From Siphonodentalium dalli (Eukaryota; Mollusca; Scaphopoda; Gadilida; Siphonodentaliidae): a DNA stretch of 64,000 bases. Positions within the stretch are counted from its first letter, which is position 1. Every line of letters starts with the position of its first letter. Made by a program: the position numbers and the translations under genes. Below the pieces are notes generated by a model that saw nothing but the letters and a program-made list of their open reading frames with translations, searched no databases and had not been told where the DNA came from. The stretch lies in contig CP136061.1 of the NCBI GenBank assembly GCA_032622095.1, positions 213,932,373 through 213,996,372 of the forward strand, written 5' to 3'. This document shows, piece after piece, positions 46,397-58,464 of this stretch.

Positions 46397-46690
46397 AAAA
46401 ACAATTCTCCAATAAATACGGGTGTGCGGATGGATTCAAATTTTAAATTGATGATGGCCATGTTTTTTAACGATTTTCTGAAAAAAATTAAGGCTCCCAT
46501 CTAGAGCTTAGAGGTCACTCTAAAGATCCATATGTGTTTGGTGACGATTGGATGAGAGATGTGACCTGTAGGTGTTCTAATGGAAATTATTGACAGATGG
46601 CTGCTAGTACATTCACGCACAGACGGACGAAAGATACCAACCCATGGCAATTATAGCTCAAACTTGACTTTGTCAAGTTGAGCTAAAAAT
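46390..46690 (-). repeat. Adjacent second-class element with TAGCTCAAACTTG hairpin
   Basis: Contains AACAATTCTCCAATAAATAC, GATGGCCATGTTTTTTAACG, AGATCCATATGTGTTTGG and ends in TAGCTCAAACTTGACTTTG / CAAGTTGAGCTA. It is a second, independent terminus directly beside the long array. Confidence 0.65.
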
Positions 46691-48330
46691 ATCACCAGAT
46701 CTGGCAAATGTGAAAATTCAGCTACAATAGCTGAATTCAGCTATATATTACACGGTACCCTCCAGTCAGTAACTGTTATGCAATGAGACAAAATTGGGAA
46801 AATGCACATCAAAAACTGTTTACGGGCAAGGACACCGGAAGCACCCAAGGGCAAGCGGGGCAAACCAGTCAGCAGGGCACTTTTCGGGTACCCACTGGAC
46901 TCTCCTGGGCCAGGGCAGGGGGGGGGGGGCAAATGCCCCTGCATGCCCCCTTCTCTGGTGTCCCTGTTTACGGGTCTCTTTATAACCCTTTCATGATGGG
47001 AGCTGCACTGGTGCAGCATTATAAAGACCATATACTAAGCAGTAAGCATGCTCTTATACGGTAAATGCAGGCCGGTCTCCCATAGGAGCCTCGATCATAT
47101 ATATGTGAATCCAAGGGCTTACAATGTCAACACAAGGTAAATATTGTTAGGCCAATGTATTCTCATATAAATTATTTGCATCTCACATATACAAGATAAT
47201 GCATTGGCACATTCAGGAAGTTCATTTCAGGAAGTTCCAGTCATGAAAGAATAAAAATTCTAAATGAACGAATCTGGTGCCCTTAATTTGAGAAAGTTCT
47301 TGGTAAAGCAATTATGCTTTGTAGAGGAATCATGTACGATTGTAAAGTTTGGATACTAGTAGGACTTTTTGTGAACAAAACATTCAGAACTGCCTAAATC
47401 GGAACTGACAGAAATAATAAGCGGATGGTGCATAAAAAAAAAACCCTGCAGTTATAAATTATATGTATCATATTGTATGAATATCGTGTCAATCATATCA
47501 ATAGCAGTACAGTACTACAGTAGTGTAAGTGAGCGATTAATAGCTTGGTGCATAGTGATGACCCGATGTGACCTTACGGAACGTTACTGATTCATTTAAA
47601 ATAAAATGGAATGGGGCAGTCTTGGATGAAAAATAGCATTTTGTCTATCCAAATATGATATTTTAGCTGGTTTTCTAACGAGCAGACTTGGAGTCGGACC
47701 AGTTTTTTATGCGCATTTTAAATATTTTGTCATGTTGCATAAAAGTGACCAGCTAGAGAGTATAATATATAGCTGTTCAAAATCAACTAGGACAGCTGAA
47801 TTTTCACATTTCCCAGACCCTTCACTGGTTATAACTTATAGTTATACTTGAAGATGCTGAATTTCCACGTCATTATTTTCCAGACCTGTTGAAGCTGTTC
47901 TGTTCAACTTAAATAAGCTGTTTGTGACCATCTCCCACTCGCAGTTTCTGGTCCATATAAAGTCTTAGAACAGTTAATTTATTGTCAAATAACAGCAATA
48001 CGTGTGTGATAAGTTTGTTTCTCTACAAAGAACATCTCCAGTGGAATAAATCCACTCCAGACGAAAAAAAAAAATAACGTGCAAAATGTATCATCATCAC
48101 GTGCGTTCTATTGAAAATTAGGAATAAAATTAGGAATAAAATTATCAAAAAGCTGGATCGAACTATATGTCTGTGTCGGGGTGACGATAGTTAAAATATG
48201 ATAATTGTCATTAATTCGGTCAAATTTAATGGTATTTCAAGGGGAAATTACGGCAAATTACATTTTCTGCCAGAATGATACATATTTAAGGTTAATTTGA
48301 ATTTATTTTGTTATAATTATAGACCGCGAA
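46690..48330. other. No gene recognised
   Basis: A G12-type run with CCCCTGCATGCCCCC lies near 46917-46950. Short overlapping ORFs in three frames there reflect a GC-rich patch. Remainder AT-rich and featureless. Confidence 0.35.
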
Positions 48331-48850
48331 TTACCGGTAACCAGTATAGGCCTATACAATGTATATAGCTATATTCTACAAAAAATGTGTTACAACCATA
48401 TATCATGTAACAAAAATTTGGGTAAAAAGTCTTAGCCCCCCCCCCTAAAATTCGGGCGCCTGCCGTACGGTTACAAATATGCACATTCTGAATTTCATAA
48501 ACTAGTATTGGCCTATATATAGGCCTAGATATATACATATATATATATGTAGGCCTATATATACTACATACGTAGGCCTACACGTACATATAATTGTATC
48601 CATATCGTGTTCATGTTATAAACTGTAAAACATGGATGCATGGATACCGGTAGGCTATATGTTATTATCGATAAATAATCATTCTCGAGCGATCCTCCAC
48701 CCATAAATCTAGGCATGTATAGGCCCTAAGGCATGCACGGATGTATATATAGAGTATTCACACAAACCTATCCTAGCTAAATTCTTCCTCCGAGTCCCAA
48801 GCCCGATTCCAACAAAATGGCATATATAGGCCCTATAGGCCTAATTGATT
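48330..48850. repeat. TAGGCCTA / ATATAT-rich palindromic segment
   Basis: TATAGGCCTATA-type words occur at least six times with (AT)n tracts between. Similar words lie at 27317-27375. A C13-type run lies near 48437. Confidence 0.6.
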
Positions 48851-49194
48851 CAGAATAATATCTAAGTTCCTTTATAGACTGCATGCCACCACAACCCCAA
48901 CCCACGATGCAACAGCGACCTCGCCCTTGATATTATTTTTGTATAACATATTCAAAATAATCCTATATTTTATATGCAATTATTTTTAAATCACACTTAA
49001 TTTCGTGTCCATTTAAAATTAATTATATAGAACTTTACAGATGCTTATTATGAACTTAATTATAGTGGTAAACGTCACCATTATATAGGACATATAGGGC
49101 AATCTAGGCCCATACATACGCGCGTGTGCTGCAGTGAACGATTATCCAATAAGTATTTAATAATATATAGAGAACATTTGAACTATTTACAGTG

Positions 49195-49665
49195 CGCCGC
49201 CCTCTCACACAGATGCGCCACTGTCCATGACGAATAGCGAGGCTATATATATCGTACTGGAAGCTGAAATACGTATATATAACTGCGTATTCTGGTCTTA
49301 TCGCCCATTTTCCGTTAATAGTGAGTGAAAACTGAGAAAAGGCGAAATTGGGATTTACTATATATATAAATATCATTAATATGTTCCAAACTGAATCAAA
49401 ACTATAGCTAAACACTGCAATACAATGATATTAGAAGCCGTCAAACTTTTGAAGCGACGATTATTATATCCAAGATGGCGGTCAGGACACGCAGTGGTGA
49501 GAATCTGCACAGAACGCGCAATAAGTATATTTAGGTGGCGTATTGAGCATGACATCAGTCTGATCCACTCAAATACCCTATATATATGTGGCGTATTTGA
49601 ACCACAAATACCTTATATATATATTGATATGCTATGCGTATCGGGTGTCCCTTCACGGCGACATC
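49195..49665 (-). repeat. Dispersed repeat, inverted partner of 6271-6720
   Basis: Carries the complement of the blocks listed for 6271-6720 in reverse order, including CTGGAAGCTGAAATACGTAT, ATCCAAGATGGCGGTC and ATTGATATGCTATGCGTATC. A 98-residue ORF over it is not conserved as a protein in the other copy. Confidence 0.75.
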
Positions 49666-49870
49666 ATGTCCAGGTATGTTGTCGTGAGTGTGGTACGCTG
49701 TCGGATCGGGAGCCGACATAAATGGCTGACCCGTGTACATGGGTGACTATGTGCACGTTAAAGAACCTGGCTGTAGGTTAGAGTAGCCCACCAAAGCACC
49801 GACCACATGTAGTCGAGACCTGGACCATGTCTGTAATGCCCGAAAAGGGAGTTGACAGGTAATTCTAGAT
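49666..49870 (+). repeat. SINE-like 3' domain
   Basis: Contains TGTGCACGTTAAAGAACCTG, a block I recall from many marine invertebrate interspersed repeats, followed by CACATGTAGTCGAGACCTGG and a (GATA)n-like end TAGATAGATCGATAGATAGG. No pol III boxes seen here. Confidence 0.4.
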
Positions 49871-50289
49871 AGATCGATAGATAGGATCTGAATTATTTTA
49901 ATATTATTTATTCATTTTATAATTTCCAATGTGCAGATTGTTATTTGAATCGTCAATAGCAATGAATAAAATTCACGTATCATGGTTTGGAGCAATGCAA
50001 TTATATGTGATATATAGGTGGTACCCACCCACCTCCCCATCCCGCCTCTCATAGTATCTTATGCGCCGCAGTCGCTCGTTTATAGGTGGTGACAAAACCC
50101 GACGAAGCCATGAAAATCAGAGGACTTTCGAATTTATTTTGTGTGTGCAAACATCAAAGAAGTCGAACCGAGAACAAGAGCAGTTTCAAATTGTGCACAG
50201 AGTTACCAGGTACCGTACAACATATGTTACAAGAAAACTAAGATGCATGCATCGGGTCGGCCGTGAACTATCTACCATATAATTGTTGT

Positions 50290-50365
50290 AGCTATCGATT
50301 ATACATTTTGAAACACCTGTCTGTATGTATGTATGTGTGTATGCATGTGTGTATACATGTGTTAT
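50290..50365 (+). repeat. TGTATG microsatellite
   Basis: CTGTATGTATGTATGTGTG and TATGCATGTGTGTATACATG. Followed at 50428 and 50541 by a direct repeat of ATAGGCATGTTTCTGGACC. Confidence 0.75.
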
Positions 50366-50644
50366 AGACTCTAACACTGCTCGAATTTGGTATTTAACGT
50401 GTCAACTTGACCTCGCTCATAGGCATGTTTCTGGACCTTGACCGATCCGACTAAAAATTTGTGTGTATATAGGACTACTTCGATCCCGGGAGCAATATGG
50501 ACGGGTCCAATTTCACGTGGGACCATGTTCTCGAACGTGCTGATATAGGCATGTTTCTGGACCAATTGAACAATAGTTTGGCCAGACGCTGTATATACTG
50601 GGTACTGTCCAGATGGAGGCGATCACAAAAAAATCCCTAACTAG

Positions 50645-50673
50645 CCCGAACGAAGTCGAGTACATCAGCTAGT
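50645..50673 (+). mobile_element. Candidate Helitron-like 3' end 1
   Basis: A short hairpin-like CCCGAACGAAGTCGAG followed by TACATCAG and CTAGT. Helitrons end in a hairpin just before CTRR and insert before T. No replicase gene is present, so this is a structural guess. Confidence 0.35.
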
Positions 50674-50689
50674 CTAATATATATTTTGG

Positions 50690-51142
50690 ACATTTGTCTG
50701 TCTGTTTGTCTGTTAGCTATGGCCGGGAAAACTGCCTGACAGATTTGACGAAATTTGATACCTAGGGGAAATTATTTCCCGGGAGTATTTTGGACGGGTC
50801 AAATCTTGATCCCGACTTGACTTTGACATTCAAAAAGATCAATTCAAGGTCAAATCTGGTAAAACGGAAGTATTTCAACGAAATTTGATACCTACTGTTA
50901 CTTTTGTCCCAGGAGTGTTTCGGGTGGGTCAAATCATGACCCTGACCTGATATTGACATTCAAAATTGTCAATTCAAGGTCAAATCGGGTAAAGCCGGGC
51001 GGATTTCGACGGGTACTTTTGTCGTGACTTTTGTCCGGGGAGTGTTTTGGACGGGTCAAATCGTGACCCCGACATGACCTTCACCTTTAAAATAGTCAAT
51101 TCAAGGTTAAATCGCGCAATTCTCCGAAAATCAGAGGGGAAC
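50690..51142 (+). repeat. Tandem repeat, three units of about 120-170 bp
   Basis: Each unit has GACGAAATTTGATACCTA (or a variant), a CCCGGGAGT/CCAGGAGTG block, GACGGGTCAAATC, TGACC(C)CGAC and GTCAATTCAAGGTCAAATC. It lies between the two candidate Helitron-like ends. Confidence 0.75.
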
Positions 51143-51144
51143 AT

Positions 51145-51173
51145 CCCGGACGAAGTCGGGTCCACCAGCTACT
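51145..51173 (+). mobile_element. Candidate Helitron-like 3' end 2
   Basis: CCCGGACGAAGTCGGG forms a clean hairpin (CCCG/CGGG plus inner bases) followed by TCCACCAG and CTACT. It closely matches the sequence at 50645, which suggests that two ends of one family bracket the tandem repeat. Confidence 0.4.
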
Positions 51174-51409
51174 ATTATATATTTCTAGATTTAGTTACAA
51201 ACTAAATAACTGTATATTGTACAAAGAAATGTTTGACAAATATATCTGTATCAATATTAGCATGCGGGTCATTAAAATAGATACGACGAAAAAAAATTTG
51301 AAGGGTGCATGTATCAGGTAAATTTTTATATTTCAAATGATGACAGGAATGCGGAAAGTTGAAATACCTACGTAATACTAGCTATCCGCATGAAGAGATA
51401 TACATGTAT

Positions 51410-52000
51410 ATAAAAACCAAAATAGAAGATGACTGCTGGCGACAATGTTTTCCAAAAAAAATTCAAAGCATTCGATAGCTCCCATCTAGTTGTCAGCCCG
51501 AAGATCAATATGAAGTTTGGTGACTATCAGATGAGGGATATGTCTGTACAGTTGCTAAACAATTCAGTCATGCAAAAGAGGATCAAAGAGTAAGATACCA
51601 AATTGCTGCCTGTGGTAATGTTTTTTAACGAAATTCGGGAAAATTAGATTACTCTCACGCTGGTTATCCAGAAGATCATTGTGGAATCTGGTGACGATCG
51701 GACAAGGGGTGTCGTCTGTAGGATCAACCAAATTATTTAGCCATAAAAATAGTAAAATTGAAGATCACCGCTGGCAGTGATGTCTTCACAAGGGCAGTTT
51801 GAGAACAAAATATGGCTCACATCTAGCGGTGACCCAAAATATCCACATGAGAAAAAGTTCTCCAATAAAAGCTGGCTGCAGGGTGCGCCAATTGATTCAA
51901 ATTCGAAATTTAGCAGGGTGTACTGCTTGTGGCCATGTTTTCCCCGCAAATTTGATAGACTGATGGACAAAACCACTGAATCCGTTGAATCAATATACAT
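51410..52000 (-). repeat. Diverged second-class monomers
   Basis: Three to four units with AGATGACTGCTGGCGAC, AGATCAATATGAAGTTTGG, TTCAGTCATGCAAAAGAGGA and GTGGCCATGTTTTCCCC. More diverged than the arrays at 41.9 kb. Confidence 0.6.
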
Positions 52001-52437
52001 GTATACATGGATTAATTTATATGCATTGTTATACACAGTACTGGTATATAAAGGTACTGAAAATAACTATATTACTAGTATACATAAAATAAACCATATA
52101 TCATGGCTATTGGTTCATGACAGCTGAGAACTTGGTGTGAATTAATAAGTGGTGGTTTCTCAAGCATATCTAACCCTCCACGTTAGCAACATGCCATTAA
52201 ATGTCATAAGTATAATCTAGCTTGAGGACAGAAGTGATCAATAAAACCCCCCTTAATTCAACCAGGTCCTCGCGCGATGTATGGTCGATCACATGATGAT
52301 CTAGGGGGGATTATAATTGTTGTATAAAAACAGCACTGCGTGTAAATATAAAATAAAATAGTGCTATATCTTATTACAGATTATTGCCATATATAATAAG
52401 TGATTATACAGACAGTCTGACAAAATAAAGTTTCAGT

Positions 52438-52710
52438 GACACTCTATCCGAAGAGGGGAATAATTTCATCTGTTACAGTCAATGGAGCAATTATCAATCT
52501 GGAAAGGTGAAATGTCTAAGTAATACTAGATATCGACATAACGCGATAACATATAACGTAAATGCAATATGGCCGCTGGCGACCATTTTTTCCTATGAAA
52601 TTAAAAAAATATTTGATGGCTCTCATCTGATAGATCAATATCAAGATAAATATGAAGTTTGGTGATGATCGGATGAGTGAAGTGGACTGTGGTCTGTGCT
52701 AAACGGTTTG
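52438..52710 (-). repeat. End of a TAGCTCA-family element with one monomer
   Basis: GTGACACTCTATCCGAAG, GGGAATAATTTCATCTGTTA and GTCAATGGAGCAATTA match the unique left end at 40384-40460. A single diverged monomer (AATATGGCCGCTGGCGACCA) follows. Confidence 0.6.
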
Positions 52711-52717
52711 GTAATGC

Positions 52718-53025
52718 TTAAAAAGATTCTTACCTTAATATTTTTATGTTCACTTCATAAACTTCACTGAGTCATCTTTGTCATGTATTGAGTTTGATAT
52801 CTTTTGTTAACAGTTTATAAATTATGTATGTCTCATGTTTGTTATTTTAATTTATGTGTTTATTATCATTAAATAAAGTTGCATTCCTTAAAATGATTCT
52901 TACCTCAATGTTTTTATGTTCACTTTATAAAGTCCACTGAGTCATCTTTGTCATGTATTGATTTGATATCTTTTGTTAACAGTTTATAAATTATGTATGT
53001 CTCGTGTTCGTTATTATATTATATA
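52718..53025 (+). repeat. Direct duplication, offset about 168 bp
   Basis: GATTCTTACCT(T/C)AAT, TTTTTATGTTCACTT, ACTGAGTCATCTTTGTCATG and TATCTTTTGTTAACAGTTTA occur twice in the same order (52727 and 52894 onward) with few differences. Confidence 0.8.
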
Positions 53026-53091
53026 CACTTTATAGTGTGTTTTCAGAACGAAAAAAAAAAATGAATAAAATCAACAAATTTGTAAATTTAA

Positions 53092-53671
53092 AGGGGTACT
53101 GTACGCCAATTTCAATAAATTCCCGGTAACAATTGCGATCTAATATCAATATTATATTTTAAAATAACGTATGTGAGTCGACGATGTCAACTGAAAACGT
53201 TCCGGTTAACAGGCTATCATAAAAGTCATAAAATGGCGAATTATGCCATTACGAGTTACCGTTCTTGAAATCTCACATGTTATCGACGGCCGTTTACGAC
53301 GAACATTATTGAGTTGCGAACAAAACATGTTACACGCAAAAGGAAGTCCCGCTATAACCAATTTGGGAAAAAAGAGAAGAAACAAGATTCACAAAGCGTC
53401 AAGTATTTTTATAGGGGGTGAGATTGTTCGACGGAAGAGATTGCAGGCATCAATTGAACTTCCGGTTCATCCTGCAACCTGCGTCTTCTCCGGTGAAGGT
53501 CAAAAACATGGCACGTAGTTTGAAATCGTAATATTTTTATTTTCAAGATCAATATTTTCGTCGCTAAATTAGGTTTATGCGAAACTCATATAACACGAAC
53601 ACAATCTAACTTGAAAGTTATGTCAATGGGAGTAAATAAAAAAATTGCCTATCTCTGTGTAGAGTACCCCT
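53092..53671 (+). mobile_element. TTAA-flanked element, family 3, 580 bp
   Basis: Flanked by TTAA at 53088-53091 and 53672-53675. Terminal inverted repeats are AGGGGTACTGTAC at the left and AGGGGTACTCTAC at the right (read inward). A plus-strand ORF of 91 residues (53243-53518) is basic (GKKRRNKIHK) but not recognised. Only one copy was seen in the window. Probably piggyBac-like and non-autonomous. Confidence 0.75.
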
Positions 53672-55500
53672 TTAAAAACAATTCAAACGTTGTTGTATTC
53701 CATGTCCCAGCCCTGACATATACACCAAATTTCAATAATATTCATTGAGAAACAACGGACAAAACGCTATATAACACCCGTATACATATTTTATTCCGAG
53801 CCAGACTCATCCTCGGGTACATGTTATAGTAGGTACCGAATTGACACACGTCGACTGGGGCGAGTTGGCCCTGGGGCGATTAGGCCGATTCCGACACCTT
53901 CTATAATTTACCGTATGTATCCGTTTACGCGTAGTTTACTTTAGAAAGTTCCGCAATTAATACCGTAAATAGAGCGACCATATTTGACAGAGAATGCTTC
54001 TGTTATTGATTATCAAGTTGCTATCCTTCACATCATTTATTCGACACACACGTCAGATGAAAAACAGACATGAAGTAACCGGCCAAATTGGCCGAAATAA
54101 TTAGCATGTTTGCCATCTCGAGTGTATCCAAGGAAACCCGTTAATATCGCCATTTTGCGTCAAAGGTATTTCGAAGGTCTTTTCAAAACTATAGTTTATA
54201 CTGTTTTATTATGAAAAAAGGCAACCGCAGTTTATGCCGTAAAACAATTAACACATTACGATATTCTATACAATAACAGAGTATAAAATATAGTTTTAAA
54301 ATACTTACGAAATAGACCCATTTGACCCAAGATACCGGCTATACAAGCCTCGTAATAAGCCCCTCTCATGGATAATGAAGAGCTCAAAATCATCAAATAA
54401 CTCGTTTCACCTCACGCAACTCATAAGAGACTATTTGTCCTAAACGATGTTAAGTGTTTTCAGTCATTTTATAATTTTGATAACCCATGACTGGTGCTTA
54501 TTTCGAAGAATGCGGTTATCCTCAAATTCCTGAATTAGTAAACACGGTTATTCAGCGAAACACATCCACTTGTTCTCTATCAATGACGCGAACGTTAGGG
54601 AGATATATATGTATACTGATACCAGAACAAATTAAATGTTCACACGATGGTGGAATTTCGAAGGCCAATAATAAATGATCTCCTATTACCGTATGTGACC
54701 AATTGAAGAAAATATCCATTCTTGCTCATCAGATCCATTAATTGCATACTGGTACATGCGTATGTATATATCGGGAGTCGTGTGGTTCGCATGACCTCCC
54801 ACTGTTATCACAGCCGCACCAACGGTATTTCGTATGTGTTTTGTGCCTACTTTATACTGCGTTATTTTTAGAACATGGCAACTTGTGTATTGTTTTGGTG
54901 AAAATAAGACACGAACTGTATTGTTCCAGAAACTATTTTTAAAATAACACAGTACTTATTTATATGAACTATAGTTTTGAAAACACGTTTACTAAATAAA
55001 TTTGACCCACGATAGCGGCATTAGTGAGTTGCCTTGGTTACGCTCAAAATAGTGAAAAGTCTTACCATTATGACTGCATGTGGTGGGCGTACTGTAATAA
55101 CGTACACATGCTACCACCCCCTGATGTCAATAGTTCTCTGCATGATCATGTTATGACGAAATGCAACAATACCAGTTGTGGTTCAGCGGTACACTTTGAA
55201 AATCACCTTAGACATCTACTTGATAAGATGTTTGTGATCAGTTTTTTAAATTATCGCTTATTTCATTGGGTTTTTGATATATAAAATGTCCCTGCTTAGC
55301 TTTCGGGGGAACATACTCATTGGCAATAGCGTCGCGATAAGATGTGTAACTTTGGGAGTTACCTTAATAAATCTATAAACGGTTTCTCTTATGGGTTATT
55401 TGGGTAAAATACATATGCAAGACAACCAACACACGCATTGTACATTATTTACCCTTTTGTTTATTTAACTGTATTCTTGAGCCGTATAAGCTTTCGCTTG
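53672..55500. other. No gene recognised
   Basis: CTGGGGCGAGTTGGCC and TGGGGCGATTAGGCC form a short direct repeat near 53858-53885. TTTGACCCA(A/C)GATA(C/G)CGGC occurs at about 54328 and 55000, hinting at a degraded duplication about 670 bp apart. ORFs of 63-86 residues have no motifs. Confidence 0.4.
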
Positions 55501-55519
55501 TTGTGGCTAATACGTTTGT

Positions 55520-56297
55520 TCTTGATTTCAAATTTTTGTTGCGCATGTCTTTGAAATCGTAGTGAAATTTGTTTTCTTTATCTCTCCATTGATCGTTAAG
55601 AATTGACTTGAGTCATTTATTGTATTTGCCGAGACACATAATTCTGACAGAGCGTTCCATGAGTTTATATTTCTCGCCACAAAATTGCTGCTTGTCCGCG
55701 TACTGGTGAATAGTTCCTTTCTCAATTTTTTACTGTGCCCTCTAGTTCGACTCTCTTTATCCATTATCATTGGTAGATCAACTTCATCATATTCTTCTAT
55801 TATTTTATACATTTGGATGTCACATCGCTCTCTCATATAGTCTAGTGTTGGATGCCTAGTTTCCTCAGTCTTTCTTCGTACTGCATGCCCCTCAAGCTTG
55901 TGACTATTCTCGATGCTCACCTCTGTACGCTTTCAATCGTGGTTTTGTACTTCTTATAGTGTGTGTTCCAAATGGATGATCCGTATTCTAATACTGGTCG
56001 AACACAAGATTTGTATAGGATTTTAAGCCTATCTTCATCGATGTAACTGAAGGTTCTGTTTATTATTCCTATTCTCTGATTGGCTCTTTGGACGCTCTTT
56101 GCAATATGTGTTGAGAATTTCATGGTGTTGCTAAAGATGTCCTTTCCTTCACTGGTTTCCTCGTGCTGTGACTCATTTTCTGTGATGTACTTTTGACCTG
56201 CATTGCTTTTCCCTATATGCATCACCTTGCATTTTGCTGCGTTAAATCTCAATAACCATTTGTCGGATCATTCAGATAGTTGGTGAAGGTCTCGCTG
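55520..56297 (-). pseudogene. LINE C-terminal domain
   Basis: After the nested TTAA element the frame continues with a TGA in place of an expected Trp, then RFNAAKCKVMHIGK, RIGIINRTFSYID, LYKSCVRPVLEYGSSIW and, after a frameshift near 55917, RGHSKKL, FVARNINSWNAL. This is the usual CR1/Jockey-type C-terminal region (thumb and beyond). Confidence 0.85.
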
Positions 56298-56301
56298 TTA
56301 A

Positions 56302-56795
56302 AGGCACGTGCGGCCTTAATTGTCGAAAATATTCATATTTGTTCCAAACACCGTAAACAGAAAAACAGTAAAACGCATACAGTTCCGTTCATATATACCA
56401 TGACCATCGCGTAAACAGCATGTTATCATAAAGACCTACTATAATTTACCTAAGCAAGAGCCTGATTGTGTTACAGAAGACAGCACAATGCTACTGGCTA
56501 ATCACACACAAATGACATAAACGCTCTTTATTAGTTCCATATAAGGTATTCACCAACAAAGAACGCTCTTTATGTTTACCATCATAATATAAACAAACAC
56601 CAGAAAAGTAACTTTTTACGCTTTTGTTTACATAACAATGGTCAAACATATGACCATAACATATTATTTATGCGATATTTCTTATTTGTATACGGACAAA
56701 GTCTATCTACATTTTGATGTTCTTTCTGTTTGCAGCGGTTTTTGACGGTTGGAGATATTTTCACATGATACCCACCGCCAAGGCCAACCGTGTCT
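56302..56795 (-). mobile_element. TTAA family 1 element (copy B), 494 bp, nested in the LINE
   Basis: Flanked by TTAA at 56298-56301 and 56796-56799. Inverted relative to 3328-3821 and the same length. Ends are AGGCACGTG and the complement of AACCGTGTCT. Joining the LINE across it links the EDAED end of the RT region to QRDLHQLSE in the C-terminal domain, apart from one existing frame slip. The paired AAAGAGCGTT boxes are present (56520-56571). Confidence 0.9.
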
Positions 56796-56799
56796 TTAA

Positions 56800-57780
56800 T
56801 CTTCTGCATCTTCTTGGTTATTAACATTTCTATATAGTTTGGTATCATCAGCAAAAATCTTGACATTGCTCTTCACTTTATTGGTGATGTCATTGATGAA
56901 GATTAAAAACAATATTGGTCCTAGAAAATAACCTTGAGGGATGCCACTAGTTACTTTCCTCTGAGATGAATATTTGTCGGATACTCTGACTGCCTGCATT
57001 CTTCCTGATAAGAAATTCTTAATCCAGTTGTAGACCTCTCCTTTTATTCCGTAGTATGCTAATTGTTTCATTAGCCTGGCATGTGGCACTGTATCGAGGC
57101 TTTCCTGAAGTCAAAGTATATTGCATTTATGTTATTTTGATCCTCAAGTGCTCTGAACCAGTCATCTTGTACTTCAGTAGCTGTGTTACACACGATCTTT
57201 TTGCTCGAAACCCATGTTCTTTTGTGAATAAGTCATTGGAGTCCATGTGTTTTACCACTTTATCCCTGATGATTCTCTCCATTACTTTGCAACTAATGCT
57301 GGTCAGGCTTACTGGTCTGTAATTCCCAGGGTTGCTCTTTTTCCCCTTCTTGAAAATGGGCACGACTGTTGCATTTTTCCAGTCCTCATATATTTTTCCT
57401 TCCTTTAGGGTTTTATTGAATAGTATGCTGAGGGGTACTGAGTGATGTTGCTGCATGCCTCAATATTGCTGGGTGAATATTGTCCTCGCCGGGGGATTTA
57501 GATGAATCCAACTTGAGTAGCCTTTTCTCCACTAAGGTCGGGGTCACTTCAATTTCGCTGAGCTCAATGTTGAATTATTCGCCATCCATCTCAGGCACCG
57601 GTTCATCCTCTATGGTGTACACACTGGCAAAACATGCATTGAGGATTTCTGCTTTCTCCTGGTTTTCACTTACTGTTTCACCAGTCTCATTTTCAAGATC
57701 TGCTATCCCGGTTTGGACTTTTGTCTTCTGTCTGACGTAAGACCAGAATGATTTTTGGTCCGATTTGAAGTTTTGAACAA
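56800..57780 (-). pseudogene. LINE reverse transcriptase
   Basis: From 57780, frames carry KSFWSYVRQK, SPGEDNIHP, then VPIFKKG and NYRPVSLTS (RT region 1-2), FDFRKA (catalytic motif A Asp retained), GIPQG, LGPILFLIFINDI and FADDTKLY (motif C with both Asp residues). It is interrupted by a TAA stop near 57577, a frameshift near 57127 and another near 57090. It ends where the 494-bp TTAA element is inserted. Confidence 0.9.
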
Positions 57781-57784
57781 GTTT

Positions 57785-58464
57785 TTACTCATAGTTCTTG
57801 TGGGCTTCTCGGCATACTTTGGTTATCTTATTTCTTGATGTTAAATACATTTTATAGTTATCCTCCGATTTATATTTCAAGTATTTCTTCCATATTTTCT
57901 GTTTCTCTTTAACATATGATAAAGCCTCTTTTGTCATCCATATTTTCTTTTTGGTTTTATTCTTGTTCTTCCTTTTCGGCGTCTCTTCTGTTACATTTCT
58001 TATATTCTCTTCTATAAAATTCCGTGCTTGTTCAACTTCCATCTCATTAATAAGATCCCACTGCACCTCCATCATTTTTTCGTGAACTTCCTTGGTGTCT
58101 AATTTATGGTATTGGAATATGTTGTTTTTCTTCTTCTCCTCGTCCTGCGAGTAGCATCTGAATTCTATCTCATCTTTCATATTTTCTTCATTTGTGAGTA
58201 TTAGGTCCAGTAAATATGTGTTTTGGCCTGTTCTGACCCGTGTAATTTCCTCAACATGTTGGTGTAGACCTGTGTTGTTAATACTTTCGATGAAATTAAA
58301 TGTGTCACTATCTGTACTTAGTTCTGTATTTCCGTGTTCCCAGTTGATGGATGGGTAATTAAAATCTCCAATGAATAGCTTATGGGTTTCATTCCGATTG
58401 GCCATTTCCTCCATGATGTTGTTCAATTTAGAGTTGTTATTTCCATCGCTGTTCGGACTTCTGT
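57785..58464 (-). pseudogene. LINE endonuclease C-terminal part and linker
   Basis: Begins YRSPNSDG (continuing the fragment at 61000), followed by FIGDFNYPSINW, the GDFN catalytic motif of APE-type endonucleases, and LDLILTNE, the C-terminal SDH-type region with substitutions. A lysine/glutamate-rich linker follows to 57785. The frame is open for 213 residues from the internal Met at 58426, and then a TAA stop follows NYE. Confidence 0.85.

Noticed and set aside
46783-47064. Cluster of overlapping ORFs in three frames near the G-run
   Set aside because: A GC-rich patch around GGGGGGGGG and CCCCTGCATGCCCCC keeps all frames open; no conserved motif in any.
57056-57740. Plus-strand ORFs opposite the LINE reverse transcriptase
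   Set aside because: Antisense shadows of the RT and linker; no motifs of their own.
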